Assembly: GCA_903872505.1 (NCBI GenBank)
Contig: CAIQKV010000035.1
Location: 1 to 33,394, forward strand
Direction of reading: 5' to 3'
Origin: an uncultured Opitutia bacterium
Lineage (GTDB): Bacteria; Verrucomicrobiota; Verrucomicrobiia; Opitutales; Opitutaceae
Length of the DNA: 33,394 bases
The number at the start of each line of letters is the position of its first letter. The first letter of the stretch is position 1. Shown piece by piece: positions 7,780 to 16,140 of the stretch. Position numbers and translations under genes: made by a program. The notes beneath the pieces are model-generated. The model saw only the letters and a program-made list of their open reading frames with translations. It made no database searches and had not been told where the DNA came from.

Positions 7780-8713
7780 GCCCTCTTCCGTCGCCGTCAT
7801 CGACATCGGCAGCAACTCGATCAAGTCGCTGGTCGCCGCCCGTGCTCCGGCTGGCGGAATGACGGTCCTCGCAAGCCGCACGCTCGACGTTCGCATCAGT
7901 GCCGGCATCAACGAGGCGTCCCCGCGCCTCAGCGAGGACGGCATGGTGCGCGGGCTGGAGGCCGTCCGCATGCTCCTCGCCGAGTCGGCCGTCTTCGCGC
8001 CCACGAGCACCGTCCTCGTCGCCACCAGCGCCGTGCGCGATGCCCAAAACGGACCCGATTTCCGCGCCCGGGTGAAGGCCGCCACCGGCCAGACCATCCG
8101 CATCCTCACCGGCGCGGAGGAGGCCGACCTCATCGGCCGCGGGCTCACCTGCGATCCCGCGCTGGCCGGCCTGCAGGATTTCTATGTCTTCGACCTGGGC
8201 GGCGGCAGCCTGGAATGCCTCGCCTTTCGCGGCCGCCGCGTGCAACAGGCCGTCAGCCTGCAACTCGGCTGCGTCCGGCTCACGGAAAAGTTCGTCTCCG
8301 ACCGGGGCGCGCCCTTCGCGGTCGACCTGTTTCCTCGCATCGCCGCCTATTGCGCACAGGCAATGGCCTCGGCCGGCTTTGCCTTCGACCTGCCACCCGG
8401 CGCCGTCGCCGTCGGCACCGGCGGCACGATCACGACGGTTCGCACCATCGTGGCCGCCCAGCACGGTGTCGCCCTCGAGGCCTCGGCGCCGGATGTCGCC
8501 CTCGAGACGCTGCACCGCCAGTTGCTTGAGATCGGCGGACTGCCGCTGGCCGCCCGCCGGCAGGTTGCCGGCCTGCCCCCGGCGCGCGCCGACGTGTTCC
8601 CCACCGCCCTCGCCACGCTCATCGCCGTGGCGGAACGCGGACGGTTTTCGGCGTTTCGCCACTCGCTCTACAATCTGCGCTTCGGCCTCGCCCGCGAGGC
8701 GCTGGGCGGCTGA
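7772..8713 (+). CDS. Ppx/GppA family phosphatase (exopolyphosphatase-like)
   Basis: Encodes 313 residues from GTG 7772. The family hydrolyses polyphosphate or pppGpp with an ASKHA (sugar kinase/Hsp70-actin) fold. Seen: the phosphate-1 loop VAVIDIGSNSIKSLVAA, the ATSAVRDAQNG segment, the LTGAEEADLIGRG motif, and the phosphate-2 loop FDLGGGSLE, then GTGGTITT. The length matches the short, two-domain members lacking the C-terminal HD region. The start is uncertain: a TTG at 7736 with AGAGG five bases before it would add 12 residues, all encoded by the palindromic repeat (LRALCASVV). GTG 7772 gives six residues before the fold, closer to known N-termini. Either way the start lies inside the repeat. 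Ppx versus GppA cannot be decided. Confidence 0.88.
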   Translation: MVQPSSVAVIDIGSNSIKSLVAARAPAGGMTVLASRTLDVRISAGINEASPRLSEDGMVRGLEAVRMLLAESAVFAPTSTVLVATSAVRDAQNGPDFRARVKAATGQTIRILTGAEEADLIGRGLTCDPALAGLQDFYVFDLGGGSLECLAFRGRRVQQAVSLQLGCVRLTEKFVSDRGAPFAVDLFPRIAAYCAQAMASAGFAFDLPPGAVAVGTGGTITTVRTIVAAQHGVALEASAPDVALETLHRQLLEIGGLPLAARRQVAGLPPARADVFPTALATLIAVAERGRFSAFRHSLYNLRFGLAREALGG

Positions 8714-8720
8714 AACCACC

Positions 8721-10412
8721 TCAGCCGATCGTCAGGAGTCTCGCCTCGGTCGTGAGCGGAAAGCTGAGCCGCGCCACGTAGTCCGCCGGCTCGGGCAACC
8801 CGTCCTGCGTGTAGGAATTGTGCGGCACGATCGGGTAATCAAGCAACGCACCCTCCGGGAGGCGCCAGGTCAGGCCGCGCCAGACCAGTTCCCGCACGGG
8901 CTTCACGCCCCCATTGAGATGAATCAGGACCGAGGGATCGATTTTCTGGCTGTCCCCGTCGGTCGTCACCGTTTCCCCCGGTCGAAATGCCAGGATCAAC
9001 GCCGCCTCGTAATGCGCCTTGGCCGCCGGGCGGAGCAAGCGTGCACCGATCCGGCAAAGACCCCCGGCCAGGCTCAACTCCACCTCCACGTCGTCAGGTC
9101 CGAAGCCGTAGGTGACGGTCGCCTGCGTCGTCGTGACGACCCCGGCACGGGCACGATCCGGAACGTAAGCCCGCCCCTCATCCGTCCGGCGAACCGTCGA
9201 GAACCGCGGCATGAGTTTGCTCCCGCCGGTGCCGGCCAGATAACCCGCCTCACGGTGCCAGACCTCGACGAAGTTCTGCGTATCGAGCACGAACCGGCTC
9301 GGGTGCTCGGCCGTCAACTGCCAGCCGAGATAGGCCTGCCAGGCGCCTTGGGCAAGGCGGGCGGCGGGCAGCGTGGTCGGCGCCGCGACCGTGATTTCGC
9401 GGGGGCGGACATCCGGCTTGAAGACAAACTCGGCAAACGACCCGAAAAAGGCGAAGCCCTGCGCGCCATTGTCATGCACGCCCGCCTCGCGGAAATAGCG
9501 CCGCCCCGACTCCAGCCGGGCCAGCACCAGCTGGCGGCCCGCGGCACACCCGAGAAAGCCGGGCGGCAGGAACAGAAACGGCATGCGGGAATAGCGCATG
9601 CGCACATCGGCGACCACGGCCGTCGTCCCGTCAGGCAGGCTGAAGAAATCGTAGAAGCCCAGGAAACGCCCGAGCGAGGCCTGCGCCATCTCGTCCCCCG
9701 AGAGTTCGGCGTAGAGCGAAACCGCCTCGGCCGTGACCAGCGAATAGCCGACCACGATGCCCTGCGCCTCGGGCCAGTAGCCGTCGGCCTGCTGGAACGG
9801 CAGCACGCACCGCGCGAAAAAGTCCCGGGCATAGGCCATCCACTCGGCCTGTTGAAAGTACCGGCCCGCCCGGTAAAACAGCAGGCCGTGCCACGTGGCG
9901 TGGTTGCCCACGAACTCCGCGGGTGTCGTCGCATATTTCGCCACGAAGCGCCCGTGCAAGACGCCCACCGCGCCGGTCACGGCCTGGGCCAGCCGGACGC
10001 GCAGCTCAGGCGTGCCCAGCTGGTGCCGCTCCATCAGCTCGAGCGAGCACAGCAGGTAATAGTTCAGCCACTCGCCGACATGGCGGCCCCACTCCCGCCC
10101 GCGGGAAAAGTGCGGCGTGTGAAACTCCGCATCCGTGATGGAGAGGACGTACTCGAGGTTGCGCAGCGCGAGCCGCAGGTACTCCGCCCGCTCCCCCGGG
10201 GTGGCGCCGGGCACCTCCCCGGTGGCGAGCTGCAGGAACACGAAATGGCTGAACTGGTTGTAGTAGGACGGCCCCTGCGCGTGCGGCCAGTCGCGCAGGT
10301 CGAGGTCCATGCTGCCGCTGGGGCCGAAGTGCGGCGCCAGCAGGCGGGCCCATTCCGACAGCAGGCTGCTCGTCACGCGGCGTAATTCATCCATGGCGGG
10401 AACGGTGCTCAC
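8721..10412 (-). CDS. large protein of unknown function, probable alpha/alpha-toroid fold
   Basis: Encodes 563 residues from GTG 10412, whose first bases overlap the rluD-like stop (GTGA at 10412-10409); ATG 10394 is an alternative giving 557. There is no signal peptide or membrane segment. The first about 330 residues are rich in aromatic and helical repeats. Examples are GPSYYNQFSHFVFLQL, GRHVGEWLNYYLL, GNHATWHGLLFYRAGRYFQ and ADGYWPE, with GYSLVTAEAVSLYAEL. This pattern is seen in toroid-fold glycan-processing enzymes. The last about 200 residues look beta-rich, as in heparinase or alginate-lyase-like proteins. I cannot assign it to a named family. Coupling to a pseudouridine synthase gives no functional hint. 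Confidence 0.8.
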   Translation of the reverse strand: MSTVPAMDELRRVTSSLLSEWARLLAPHFGPSGSMDLDLRDWPHAQGPSYYNQFSHFVFLQLATGEVPGATPGERAEYLRLALRNLEYVLSITDAEFHTPHFSRGREWGRHVGEWLNYYLLCSLELMERHQLGTPELRVRLAQAVTGAVGVLHGRFVAKYATTPAEFVGNHATWHGLLFYRAGRYFQQAEWMAYARDFFARCVLPFQQADGYWPEAQGIVVGYSLVTAEAVSLYAELSGDEMAQASLGRFLGFYDFFSLPDGTTAVVADVRMRYSRMPFLFLPPGFLGCAAGRQLVLARLESGRRYFREAGVHDNGAQGFAFFGSFAEFVFKPDVRPREITVAAPTTLPAARLAQGAWQAYLGWQLTAEHPSRFVLDTQNFVEVWHREAGYLAGTGGSKLMPRFSTVRRTDEGRAYVPDRARAGVVTTTQATVTYGFGPDDVEVELSLAGGLCRIGARLLRPAAKAHYEAALILAFRPGETVTTDGDSQKIDPSVLIHLNGGVKPVRELVWRGLTWRLPEGALLDYPIVPHNSYTQDGLPEPADYVARLSFPLTTEARLLTIG

Positions 10413-11440
10413 TTCCGGGATTCGTGCGGGTGAAACGGCGGCGGCAACGGTTTGCCCCGGGGCTTGACCGGCTGTTGCACCAGCCGCCGGGCCTTGGCGG
10501 ACACCTGCGCCGCCTTCCTCAGCTGGAGCAGCATCGCCGCCATGTCCGCCGGCAGCGGCGCGCGCAGGTCGATGCTCTTGCCGGTGAGGGGATGCTCGAA
10601 GACGAGGTGCTCGGCGTGCAGCATCACGCGCTCCGGCTGGTGGGCCAGGCGCGGGTCGGGCTTCCAGCCGTAGACCGCGTCACCCAGCAGGATGTGGCCG
10701 AGCGCCTTCATGTGCACCCGGATCTGGTGGGTGCGGCCGGTGTGAATCGTGCAGCGGATGAGCGTGGCGACGTCGCCGAAGCGCTCCACCACCTCCCAGT
10801 CCGTGTGCGCGTCGCGGCCGCCCTGCTCCGCCTCCATCGCGGCCATCTTGTGCCGGTGCTGCTTGTTGCGCCCGATCGCCTTCGTGACCGAGCCGCTCAG
10901 CAGACCGGGCGCGCCGGCGACGAGCGCGAGGTATTCCTTTTGGAGTGAACGCTGGGAAAATTGCTCGGCCAGCCCGCGGTGCGCCCGGTCGGTCTTGGCC
11001 ACAAGGATGATGCCGGAGGTCTCCCGGTCGAGCCGGTGCACAATGCCCGGGCGCTCCACGCCACCGACCCCGCTCAGGCCGCCCTTGCAGTGCGCCAGCA
11101 GCGCGTGCACGAGCGTGTCCTCGCCGGTGCCGGCGCCGGGATGGACGATCATGCCGGCGCTCTTGTTGACCGCGAGCAGGTGCTTGTCCTCAAAGATCAC
11201 GTCGAGCGGGATGTCGACTGCCTTGAGCTCCGCCGGCTTCAGGTCCGGAAAGGAAAACTCCAGCACATCGCCGCCGGCCACGGTCGTATCCCGCCCGATG
11301 ACCTGCCCGCGACGGCTCACCAGGCCGGCGTCGAACGCGCGGTGAAACGCCACCCGGCTGTGCTCACGGTGCGACAGCGCGAGGGCCTTGTCGGCCCGCA
11401 GCAGCCGGATGCCCTCGGGGACGGTGTAGACGGTGTTCAC
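10409..11440 (-). CDS. RluA/RluD-family 23S rRNA pseudouridine synthase
   Basis: Encodes 343 residues from GTG 11440. It isomerises uridine to pseudouridine in ribosomal RNA. An S4-type RNA-binding region (about 15-65) precedes the synthase domain. The signature GIVHRLDRETSGIILVAKT contains the catalytic aspartate D138. Further family blocks are IIFED/NKSAGMIVHPGAG-like sequence at 82-104, TGRTHQIRVHMKALGHILLGD, and the terminal HAEHLVFEHPLTGK. The overall layout and length fit RluD, but RluC-type function cannot be excluded, so no symbol is given. A basic Pro-rich C-terminal tail (about 315-343) is extra. It is followed directly by the unknown toroid-like gene with a 4-base overlap. Confidence 0.92.
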   Translation of the reverse strand: MNTVYTVPEGIRLLRADKALALSHREHSRVAFHRAFDAGLVSRRGQVIGRDTTVAGGDVLEFSFPDLKPAELKAVDIPLDVIFEDKHLLAVNKSAGMIVHPGAGTGEDTLVHALLAHCKGGLSGVGGVERPGIVHRLDRETSGIILVAKTDRAHRGLAEQFSQRSLQKEYLALVAGAPGLLSGSVTKAIGRNKQHRHKMAAMEAEQGGRDAHTDWEVVERFGDVATLIRCTIHTGRTHQIRVHMKALGHILLGDAVYGWKPDPRLAHQPERVMLHAEHLVFEHPLTGKSIDLRAPLPADMAAMLLQLRKAAQVSAKARRLVQQPVKPRGKPLPPPFHPHESRK

Positions 11441-11465
11441 GGTGGCGGTCGGGTGGGATACCCGC

Positions 11466-12440
11466 CTAAGCCTTCACGAGCCGGTCGATTTCGTCGAGCG
11501 CCGCCTGGCGGGCCGCCGGCGGGACCTCGGCCACCTGCCAGCCGTTGCGCGCGACCTGCGCCAGCTCGGCGCGCGTGAACTGCAATCCGGCCGCCAGCGC
11601 GGCGTACTCGTCGTTCACCGCGTTGGCGAAGCAGAGCGGGTCGTCGGTGCTCAGCGTGCACCGCACGCCCGCCGCGATCAGCCGCCGGATCGGATGCGCG
11701 GCGAGATCCGGGAAGACCTTCAGCCGGATGTTGCTGATCGGGCAGACGTCGAACGTCACGCCGCGCTCCGCCGCGAGTCGCACCACCGCGGGATCCTCGA
11801 TGGCGCGGACGCCGTGCTGGATGCGCGTGACGCCGAGCACCTCGATGGCCTCGCGCACGCGCGCCGCCCCGTCAAACTCCCCGGCGTGGCACTTGGTGAC
11901 CTTCCCCGCCGCGCGGAGCCGTGCCCAGACCGCCGCGGTGTCGCGCTCGGTGGGCATCTGCTCGAAGCCGTGCAGGTCCACCCCCGCGAGCCCGTCCCAG
12001 GTGTGCAGCCGATCGATGGTCGGCCGGAGGTCGCCCGCAATGTCGCTGCGCAGCATGCCGGTGAAAATTCTCACCTCGAGGCCCGCCGGCACCGCCGCCC
12101 GGATGGCGGCGATGATCTCGGGCCCGGGCACGTTGATGAACTTCGTGACCGGCAGGTGAAAACTCGTCTCCACGTAGCGGACATTCTGCGCGACCTGCTT
12201 GGCGAACATCACCTTCGTCGCCTCGTGGTAGCGCTCGGCGCTGGTGAACCAGGGCAGCGCATGCTCCAGCAGGATGTGCTCGAACTCCGGAAAGGTCTCG
12301 TAGCGGTAATCCGCCCGGCGGAACCGCGGGTTGGGCGGATATTTCTCCGGCTGCCAGGCGGTCAGCAGCTCGTAGGGCAGCGCCCCCTCGACATGAAGGT
12401 GCGTCTCCGTCTTGGGCAGCGCCTGGATGAAGTCCGGCAT
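11466..12440 (-). CDS. adenosine/adenine deaminase family protein
   Basis: Encodes 324 residues. It hydrolytically deaminates adenosine or adenine (purine salvage), using a metal-bound water in a TIM barrel. Metal and catalytic residues are visible: H14 and H16 in [12 protein letters not shown]185 and E188 in [10 protein letters not shown]209 in [10 protein letters not shown], and D266 and D267 in [11 protein letters not shown]. The SNIRLKVF segment resembles adenine-deaminase-type members more than classical Add, so the substrate is open. The nearby Men genes make an aminodeoxyfutalosine deaminase role unlikely. The ATG (12440-12438) shares one base with the TGA of the upstream aminopeptidase. 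Confidence 0.9.
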   Translation of the reverse strand: MPDFIQALPKTETHLHVEGALPYELLTAWQPEKYPPNPRFRRADYRYETFPEFEHILLEHALPWFTSAERYHEATKVMFAKQVAQNVRYVETSFHLPVTKFINVPGPEIIAAIRAAVPAGLEVRIFTGMLRSDIAGDLRPTIDRLHTWDGLAGVDLHGFEQMPTERDTAAVWARLRAAGKVTKCHAGEFDGAARVREAIEVLGVTRIQHGVRAIEDPAVVRLAAERGVTFDVCPISNIRLKVFPDLAAHPIRRLIAAGVRCTLSTDDPLCFANAVNDEYAALAAGLQFTRAELAQVARNGWQVAEVPPAARQAALDEIDRLVKA

Positions 12441-13564
12441 CACTTCACTTTGCCGAGCAGGTAGTCCGGGTTCAGCTTGTGCAGCGCCTTCGGGACGAAG
12501 AGGCCGTCCTTGCGGATCAGCACGCCGTCGAACCAGATTTCGCCGCCGCCGTATTCCGGGCGCTGGATGCAAACCATGTCCCAGTGCACCTGGGACTTGT
12601 TGCCGTTGCCCACGCCCTCGTAGGCCTGGCCGGGGGTGAAGTGGAACGAGCCCGCGATTTTCTCGTCGAACAGGATGTCGCGCATCGGCTCGAGGATGCA
12701 GGGGTTGAAGCCGATCGCGAACTCTCCGATGTAGCGGGCGCCCTCGTCGCTGCTCAGGATCTCGTTCAGGCGCTTCGTGTTGCTCGAGGTCGCGTCGATC
12801 ACCCGGCCCTTCCGGAATTCCAGGCGGATGTTGTCGAATGACGAGCCGAGGTAGACCGTCGGCGCGTTGTACTGCACGACGCCCTCGACGCTGTCCTTCA
12901 CCGGGCAGGAGAACACCTCGCCGTCCGGGATGTTGCGCAGCCCGCCGCAGGTCTGCGAGCCGATGCCCTTGATCGAGAACCGCAGGTCCGTGCCCGGGCC
13001 CTTGATGTGGACGCGGTCGGTGGCGTTCATCAGCTTCGCGAGCGCCGCCATGCCCGGCGTGAAGAGGCTGTAATCCAGCGTGCAGACGCGCAGGTAGAAC
13101 TCCTCGAACGCCTCCGTGCTCATGCCCGCCTGCTGCGCCATCGCCGGGGTCGGCCAGCGGAGCACGACCCATTTCGTCTTGCCCACCCGGTGGTCCAGCA
13201 CGGGCTTCATCAGGCGCGTGACCAACTGCACCTTCTCCGAAGGGACGTCGGAACCCTCAAAGATGTTGTCCGAGCCGCGCAGCGCGATGTACGCGTCCAT
13301 CTTCTGCATGCGCGCCAGCTCCACCTCGGCGTGCGGCGCGAACTGCGCCTCCTCGGCCCCCAGCGAGAGCTCGCGGGTGATGCGCGCCCGGTGGTTCTGC
13401 ACCAGGGGATGCGCCCCCTGCCGGCGGGCCGCGCGGATCAGGGCGATGACGATGGAATCGGGGACGTCGAACGCGTCGATCAGCACGCGCTCGCCCTTTT
13501 TCAAGGCGGTCGAGAAACCAATCAAGCCTTCGGCCAGTTGCGTGATGCGGGGGTCGATAATCAT
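12440..13564 (-). CDS. M29-family aminopeptidase (AmpS/PepS type)
   Basis: Encodes 374 residues, normal for the M29 thermophilic aminopeptidases, which remove N-terminal residues with a two-metal centre. Seen: the N-terminal [15 protein letters not shown] and [14 protein letters not shown] region. The C-terminal metal-binding half holds [18 protein letters not shown], the [13 protein letters not shown] block, [20 protein letters not shown] and [10 protein letters not shown]. These last blocks carry the conserved Glu, His, His and Asp metal ligands of the family. There is no signal peptide, so it acts in the cytoplasm. The stop overlaps the deaminase start by one base; the upstream neighbour lpxK ends 71 bases before. 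Confidence 0.92.
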   Translation of the reverse strand: MIIDPRITQLAEGLIGFSTALKKGERVLIDAFDVPDSIVIALIRAARRQGAHPLVQNHRARITRELSLGAEEAQFAPHAEVELARMQKMDAYIALRGSDNIFEGSDVPSEKVQLVTRLMKPVLDHRVGKTKWVVLRWPTPAMAQQAGMSTEAFEEFYLRVCTLDYSLFTPGMAALAKLMNATDRVHIKGPGTDLRFSIKGIGSQTCGGLRNIPDGEVFSCPVKDSVEGVVQYNAPTVYLGSSFDNIRLEFRKGRVIDATSSNTKRLNEILSSDEGARYIGEFAIGFNPCILEPMRDILFDEKIAGSFHFTPGQAYEGVGNGNKSQVHWDMVCIQRPEYGGGEIWFDGVLIRKDGLFVPKALHKLNPDYLLGKVK

Positions 13565-13635
13565 GCGCCCAGCTAACCCCAACCGCCGGCAAGCGTGCAA
13601 GCGAAAGCGCGGCCGCCCGGTTGCCGGCCCCCCGC

Positions 13636-14871
13636 TCAGTCGGCGCGATTTGGCGCAGCCGAGCCGTTCCCCTGCGTCCCGCTTTGCGGGAAACAAATCC
13701 GGCCCACGGCCTCGTCGAAGTCCGCCGCGCCGCGGATGATGTCGATCTCCAGGCGCAGGTAGAACAGCGGCAGCGGCCAGGTCAGGCCCTCCGGGATGCG
13801 GACCGCGTCCTTCTCGGTCGTCACCAGGCACTCCGCCCCCTCGCGCCGCGCGAGGTCGCACAGGCTCGCCAGGTCCTCGTCCGTGTACCGGTAGTGGTCG
13901 AGGAAGCGCTCCCGGGCGACCAGCTTGGCGCCGAGGTCCCGCAGGAATTTTTCGAAGCTTTCCGGCGTCGCGATGCCGCTGAACGCCGCCACCCGGCGGC
14001 CCTTCAGGAAGGTGAGCGGCTCGCGCGCGCCGGGGGCGTCCGCCGCCACGCCGAACCGCTGCAGGTACTGGGGCCGGTGCACGCACTCGATGAGGTCCGC
14101 GCCGGGATTGTGCCGCGAGATCAGGGACTCGAGTTCGTGGTCCCGCTCGCCGTTGGACTTGGTCAGGAAGACGTAGCTGGCGCGCTTCAGGTGCTTGATC
14201 GGCTCGCGCAGGATGCCACGCGGCAGCAAGTGCCCGTTGCCGAAGGGATTCGTCTTGTCGACCAGCAGCAGGTTGAGCCGGCCCTTGAGCGGCAGGTATT
14301 GAAAGCCGTCGTCGAGCACGAGGGTGTCGCAGCCGAACCGCTTGATCGCGTAGGTGCCGGCTTTCACGCGGTTCTTGTCCACCAGCACGATCACGCCCGG
14401 CAGGTTGCGCGCGAGCATGTAGGGCTCGTCGCCGGCCTCCTCGCTGTCGAGCAGCACGCGCTCGCCGTCGCTCACCACGCGCGGCGGCGGCTCCTCCGTG
14501 TGGGTCAGCGCATACCACCATTTTTTCCAGAATGGCGGCGCCTTGCTCTTGTAACCGCGGCTGAGGATGGCGACCTTGCGGCCGCGGTCGCGCAAGGCGC
14601 GGGCGAATTTTTCCACCACCGGCGTCTTGCCGGTGCCGCCGACCGTGAGGTTGCCCACCACGACTACGAGACAGCCGAGGGGCTGGTCGTGCAGGATCCG
14701 GTGCCCGTAGAGCCAGAGCCGGGCCTGCACGAGCGCGTTGAAGATCCAGGACAGCGCCTGCAGGAACGCGCCGTAGACCGCCGCGCCGGTGTCCGCGCGC
14801 CGTCCCAGGATCACATCGATCGTGTAAAGCTCGAGGGCGTTGAACTTCTTCTGCAGCCAGGATTGCGACAT
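13636..14871 (-). CDS. lpxK: tetraacyldisaccharide 4'-kinase (lipid A synthesis)
   Basis: Encodes 411 residues, longer than the usual 320-350. LpxK phosphorylates the 4' position of the lipid A disaccharide at the inner-membrane face. The ATP-binding loop is [12 protein letters not shown] (73-84), followed by ILSRGYKSK and the conserved [20 protein letters not shown]. Later blocks are [35 protein letters not shown] and [12 protein letters not shown] hydrophobic N-terminal helix (about 28-58) matches the membrane anchor of the family. About 25 extra residues after the SRGYK motif ([18 protein letters not shown]) and a C-terminal tail explain the length. Its presence implies a lipopolysaccharide outer membrane. 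It is divergent from the aminotransferase, 68 bases apart. Confidence 0.94.
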   Translation of the reverse strand: MSQSWLQKKFNALELYTIDVILGRRADTGAAVYGAFLQALSWIFNALVQARLWLYGHRILHDQPLGCLVVVVGNLTVGGTGKTPVVEKFARALRDRGRKVAILSRGYKSKAPPFWKKWWYALTHTEEPPPRVVSDGERVLLDSEEAGDEPYMLARNLPGVIVLVDKNRVKAGTYAIKRFGCDTLVLDDGFQYLPLKGRLNLLLVDKTNPFGNGHLLPRGILREPIKHLKRASYVFLTKSNGERDHELESLISRHNPGADLIECVHRPQYLQRFGVAADAPGAREPLTFLKGRRVAAFSGIATPESFEKFLRDLGAKLVARERFLDHYRYTDEDLASLCDLARREGAECLVTTEKDAVRIPEGLTWPLPLFYLRLEIDIIRGAADFDEAVGRICFPQSGTQGNGSAAPNRAD

Positions 14872-14939
14872 GCGATGACGGGAATGAAGGTTGACGCCGC
14901 CCGCCGCGCAAACTGTTTTCGATCCATCCCCTCCCCTGT

Positions 14940-16028
14940 ATGAGTTACAAACTCTTCATTCCCGGCCCCGTGGCCGTATCGGAAAAGACCTTTCGGGCCA
15001 TGACCCAGCCCCTGATCGGGCATCGCAGCACGGATTTTGTCGCGCTGTACAACTCCCTCCAGCCCGGGCTCCAAGCCATCGCCGGGACCAAGGACCCGGT
15101 CTACCTCTCGACCAGCAGCGCCTGGGGCGTGATGGAGGGCTCGATCCGCAATGTCGTCAAAAAGAAGGTGCTCTGCTGCATGAACGGCGCCTTCTCCGAC
15201 AAGTGGCTCGACGTCGCGCAGCGGTGCGGCAAGCCGGCCGCGGCGCTCAAGTTCCCCTGGGGCCAGCCCGTGGACCCCGCCGCGCTCCGGCGCGAACTGG
15301 AGACCGGCGGCTACGACGCGCTCACGCTCATCCACAACGAGACCTCCTGCGGCTGCATGAGCGACCTCGCCGCGATCATGGCGGTCGTCCGCGAGTTTCC
15401 CGAGGTCATCACCATCGTCGACACCGTCAGCTCGCTCAGCGCCCAGCCCATCCCCAAGGATGAGCTGCGCATCGACGTGCTCGTGAGCGGCTCCCAGAAA
15501 GCCTTCGCCCTGCCGCCCGGCCTCTCGTTTCTCTCGGTTTCGGCCCGGGCCCTCGCCCGCGCCGCCACCGTGCCCGACCGCGGCTATTACTTCGACTTCG
15601 TGGAGTTCCAGAAGAACCACGAGAACGGCATGACGCCCAGCACCCCGTCGATCGCGCACATCTACGGGCTCCAGTCCCAGCTCGGCGTTTTCGCCGCCGA
15701 GGGCCTCGAGGCGCGCTACGCCCGCCATGCCCGGCTCAACCAGACGGTCCGCGCCTGGGCGCTGGCAAAGGGCTTCCGGCTCTTCCCGCGCGAAGGCTAC
15801 GGCTCGGTCACGCTCAACTGCCTCGCCAACACCCCCGGCTACGACCTCCCCGCACTGAACAAGATTCTCAAGGCCAAGCACGGCCTCGTGATCGACGGCG
15901 GCTACGGCAAGCTGAAGGGCACGACCCTGCGCATCTCCAACATGGGCGACGAGACCGACGCGACCATCGCATCCCTGCTCGCGTCGCTCGATGCCGCCCT
16001 CGCGGAAACGCCGCGCCTTCCGGCCTGA
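14940..16028 (+). CDS. class V aminotransferase (alanine/serine-glyoxylate type)
   Basis: Encodes 362 residues of a pyridoxal-phosphate enzyme of fold type I, class V. The N-terminus [13 protein letters not shown] is the usual opening of the alanine-glyoxylate/serine-pyruvate group. The cofactor lysine is K187 in [14 protein letters not shown]161 in [12 protein letters not shown] and the HNETSCGC motif contact the cofactor. The C-terminal [13 protein letters not shown] block matches the group. The amino donor and acceptor cannot be read from sequence; a role in serine/glycine or glyoxylate metabolism is likely. TTGACG at 14891-14896 could be a -35, but no clear -10 follows. Confidence 0.9.
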   Translation: MSYKLFIPGPVAVSEKTFRAMTQPLIGHRSTDFVALYNSLQPGLQAIAGTKDPVYLSTSSAWGVMEGSIRNVVKKKVLCCMNGAFSDKWLDVAQRCGKPAAALKFPWGQPVDPAALRRELETGGYDALTLIHNETSCGCMSDLAAIMAVVREFPEVITIVDTVSSLSAQPIPKDELRIDVLVSGSQKAFALPPGLSFLSVSARALARAATVPDRGYYFDFVEFQKNHENGMTPSTPSIAHIYGLQSQLGVFAAEGLEARYARHARLNQTVRAWALAKGFRLFPREGYGSVTLNCLANTPGYDLPALNKILKAKHGLVIDGGYGKLKGTTLRISNMGDETDATIASLLASLDAALAETPRLPA

Positions 16029-16100
16029 GCGCGGCGGTTTTCGCCCCTGCCCCGCGGCGATAATTTCGGACCCCGGCCGGCCTCGCCGGAAAACTAATCC

Positions 16101-16129
16101 TTGAAATCGCCGGACGCGGGCCCTAACCG
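16101..16129 (+). promoter_or_regulatory. putative topoisomerase gene promoter
   Basis: TTGAAA (16101-16106) and TAACCG (16124-16129) are 17 bases apart. The -35 is preceded by AAACTAATCC, differing by one base from the block before the putative rplU -35. The ATG is 11 bases past the -10, implying a very short leader. The -10 match is poor. Confidence 0.35.
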
Positions 16130-16140
16130 CTCGCGTCCAC

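Noticed and set aside
7694-8719. Minus-strand open frame opposite the Ppx/GppA gene, ending in LCVLRASVVTK
   Set aside because: The end is the translated palindromic repeat and the body is antisense to a clear phosphatase.
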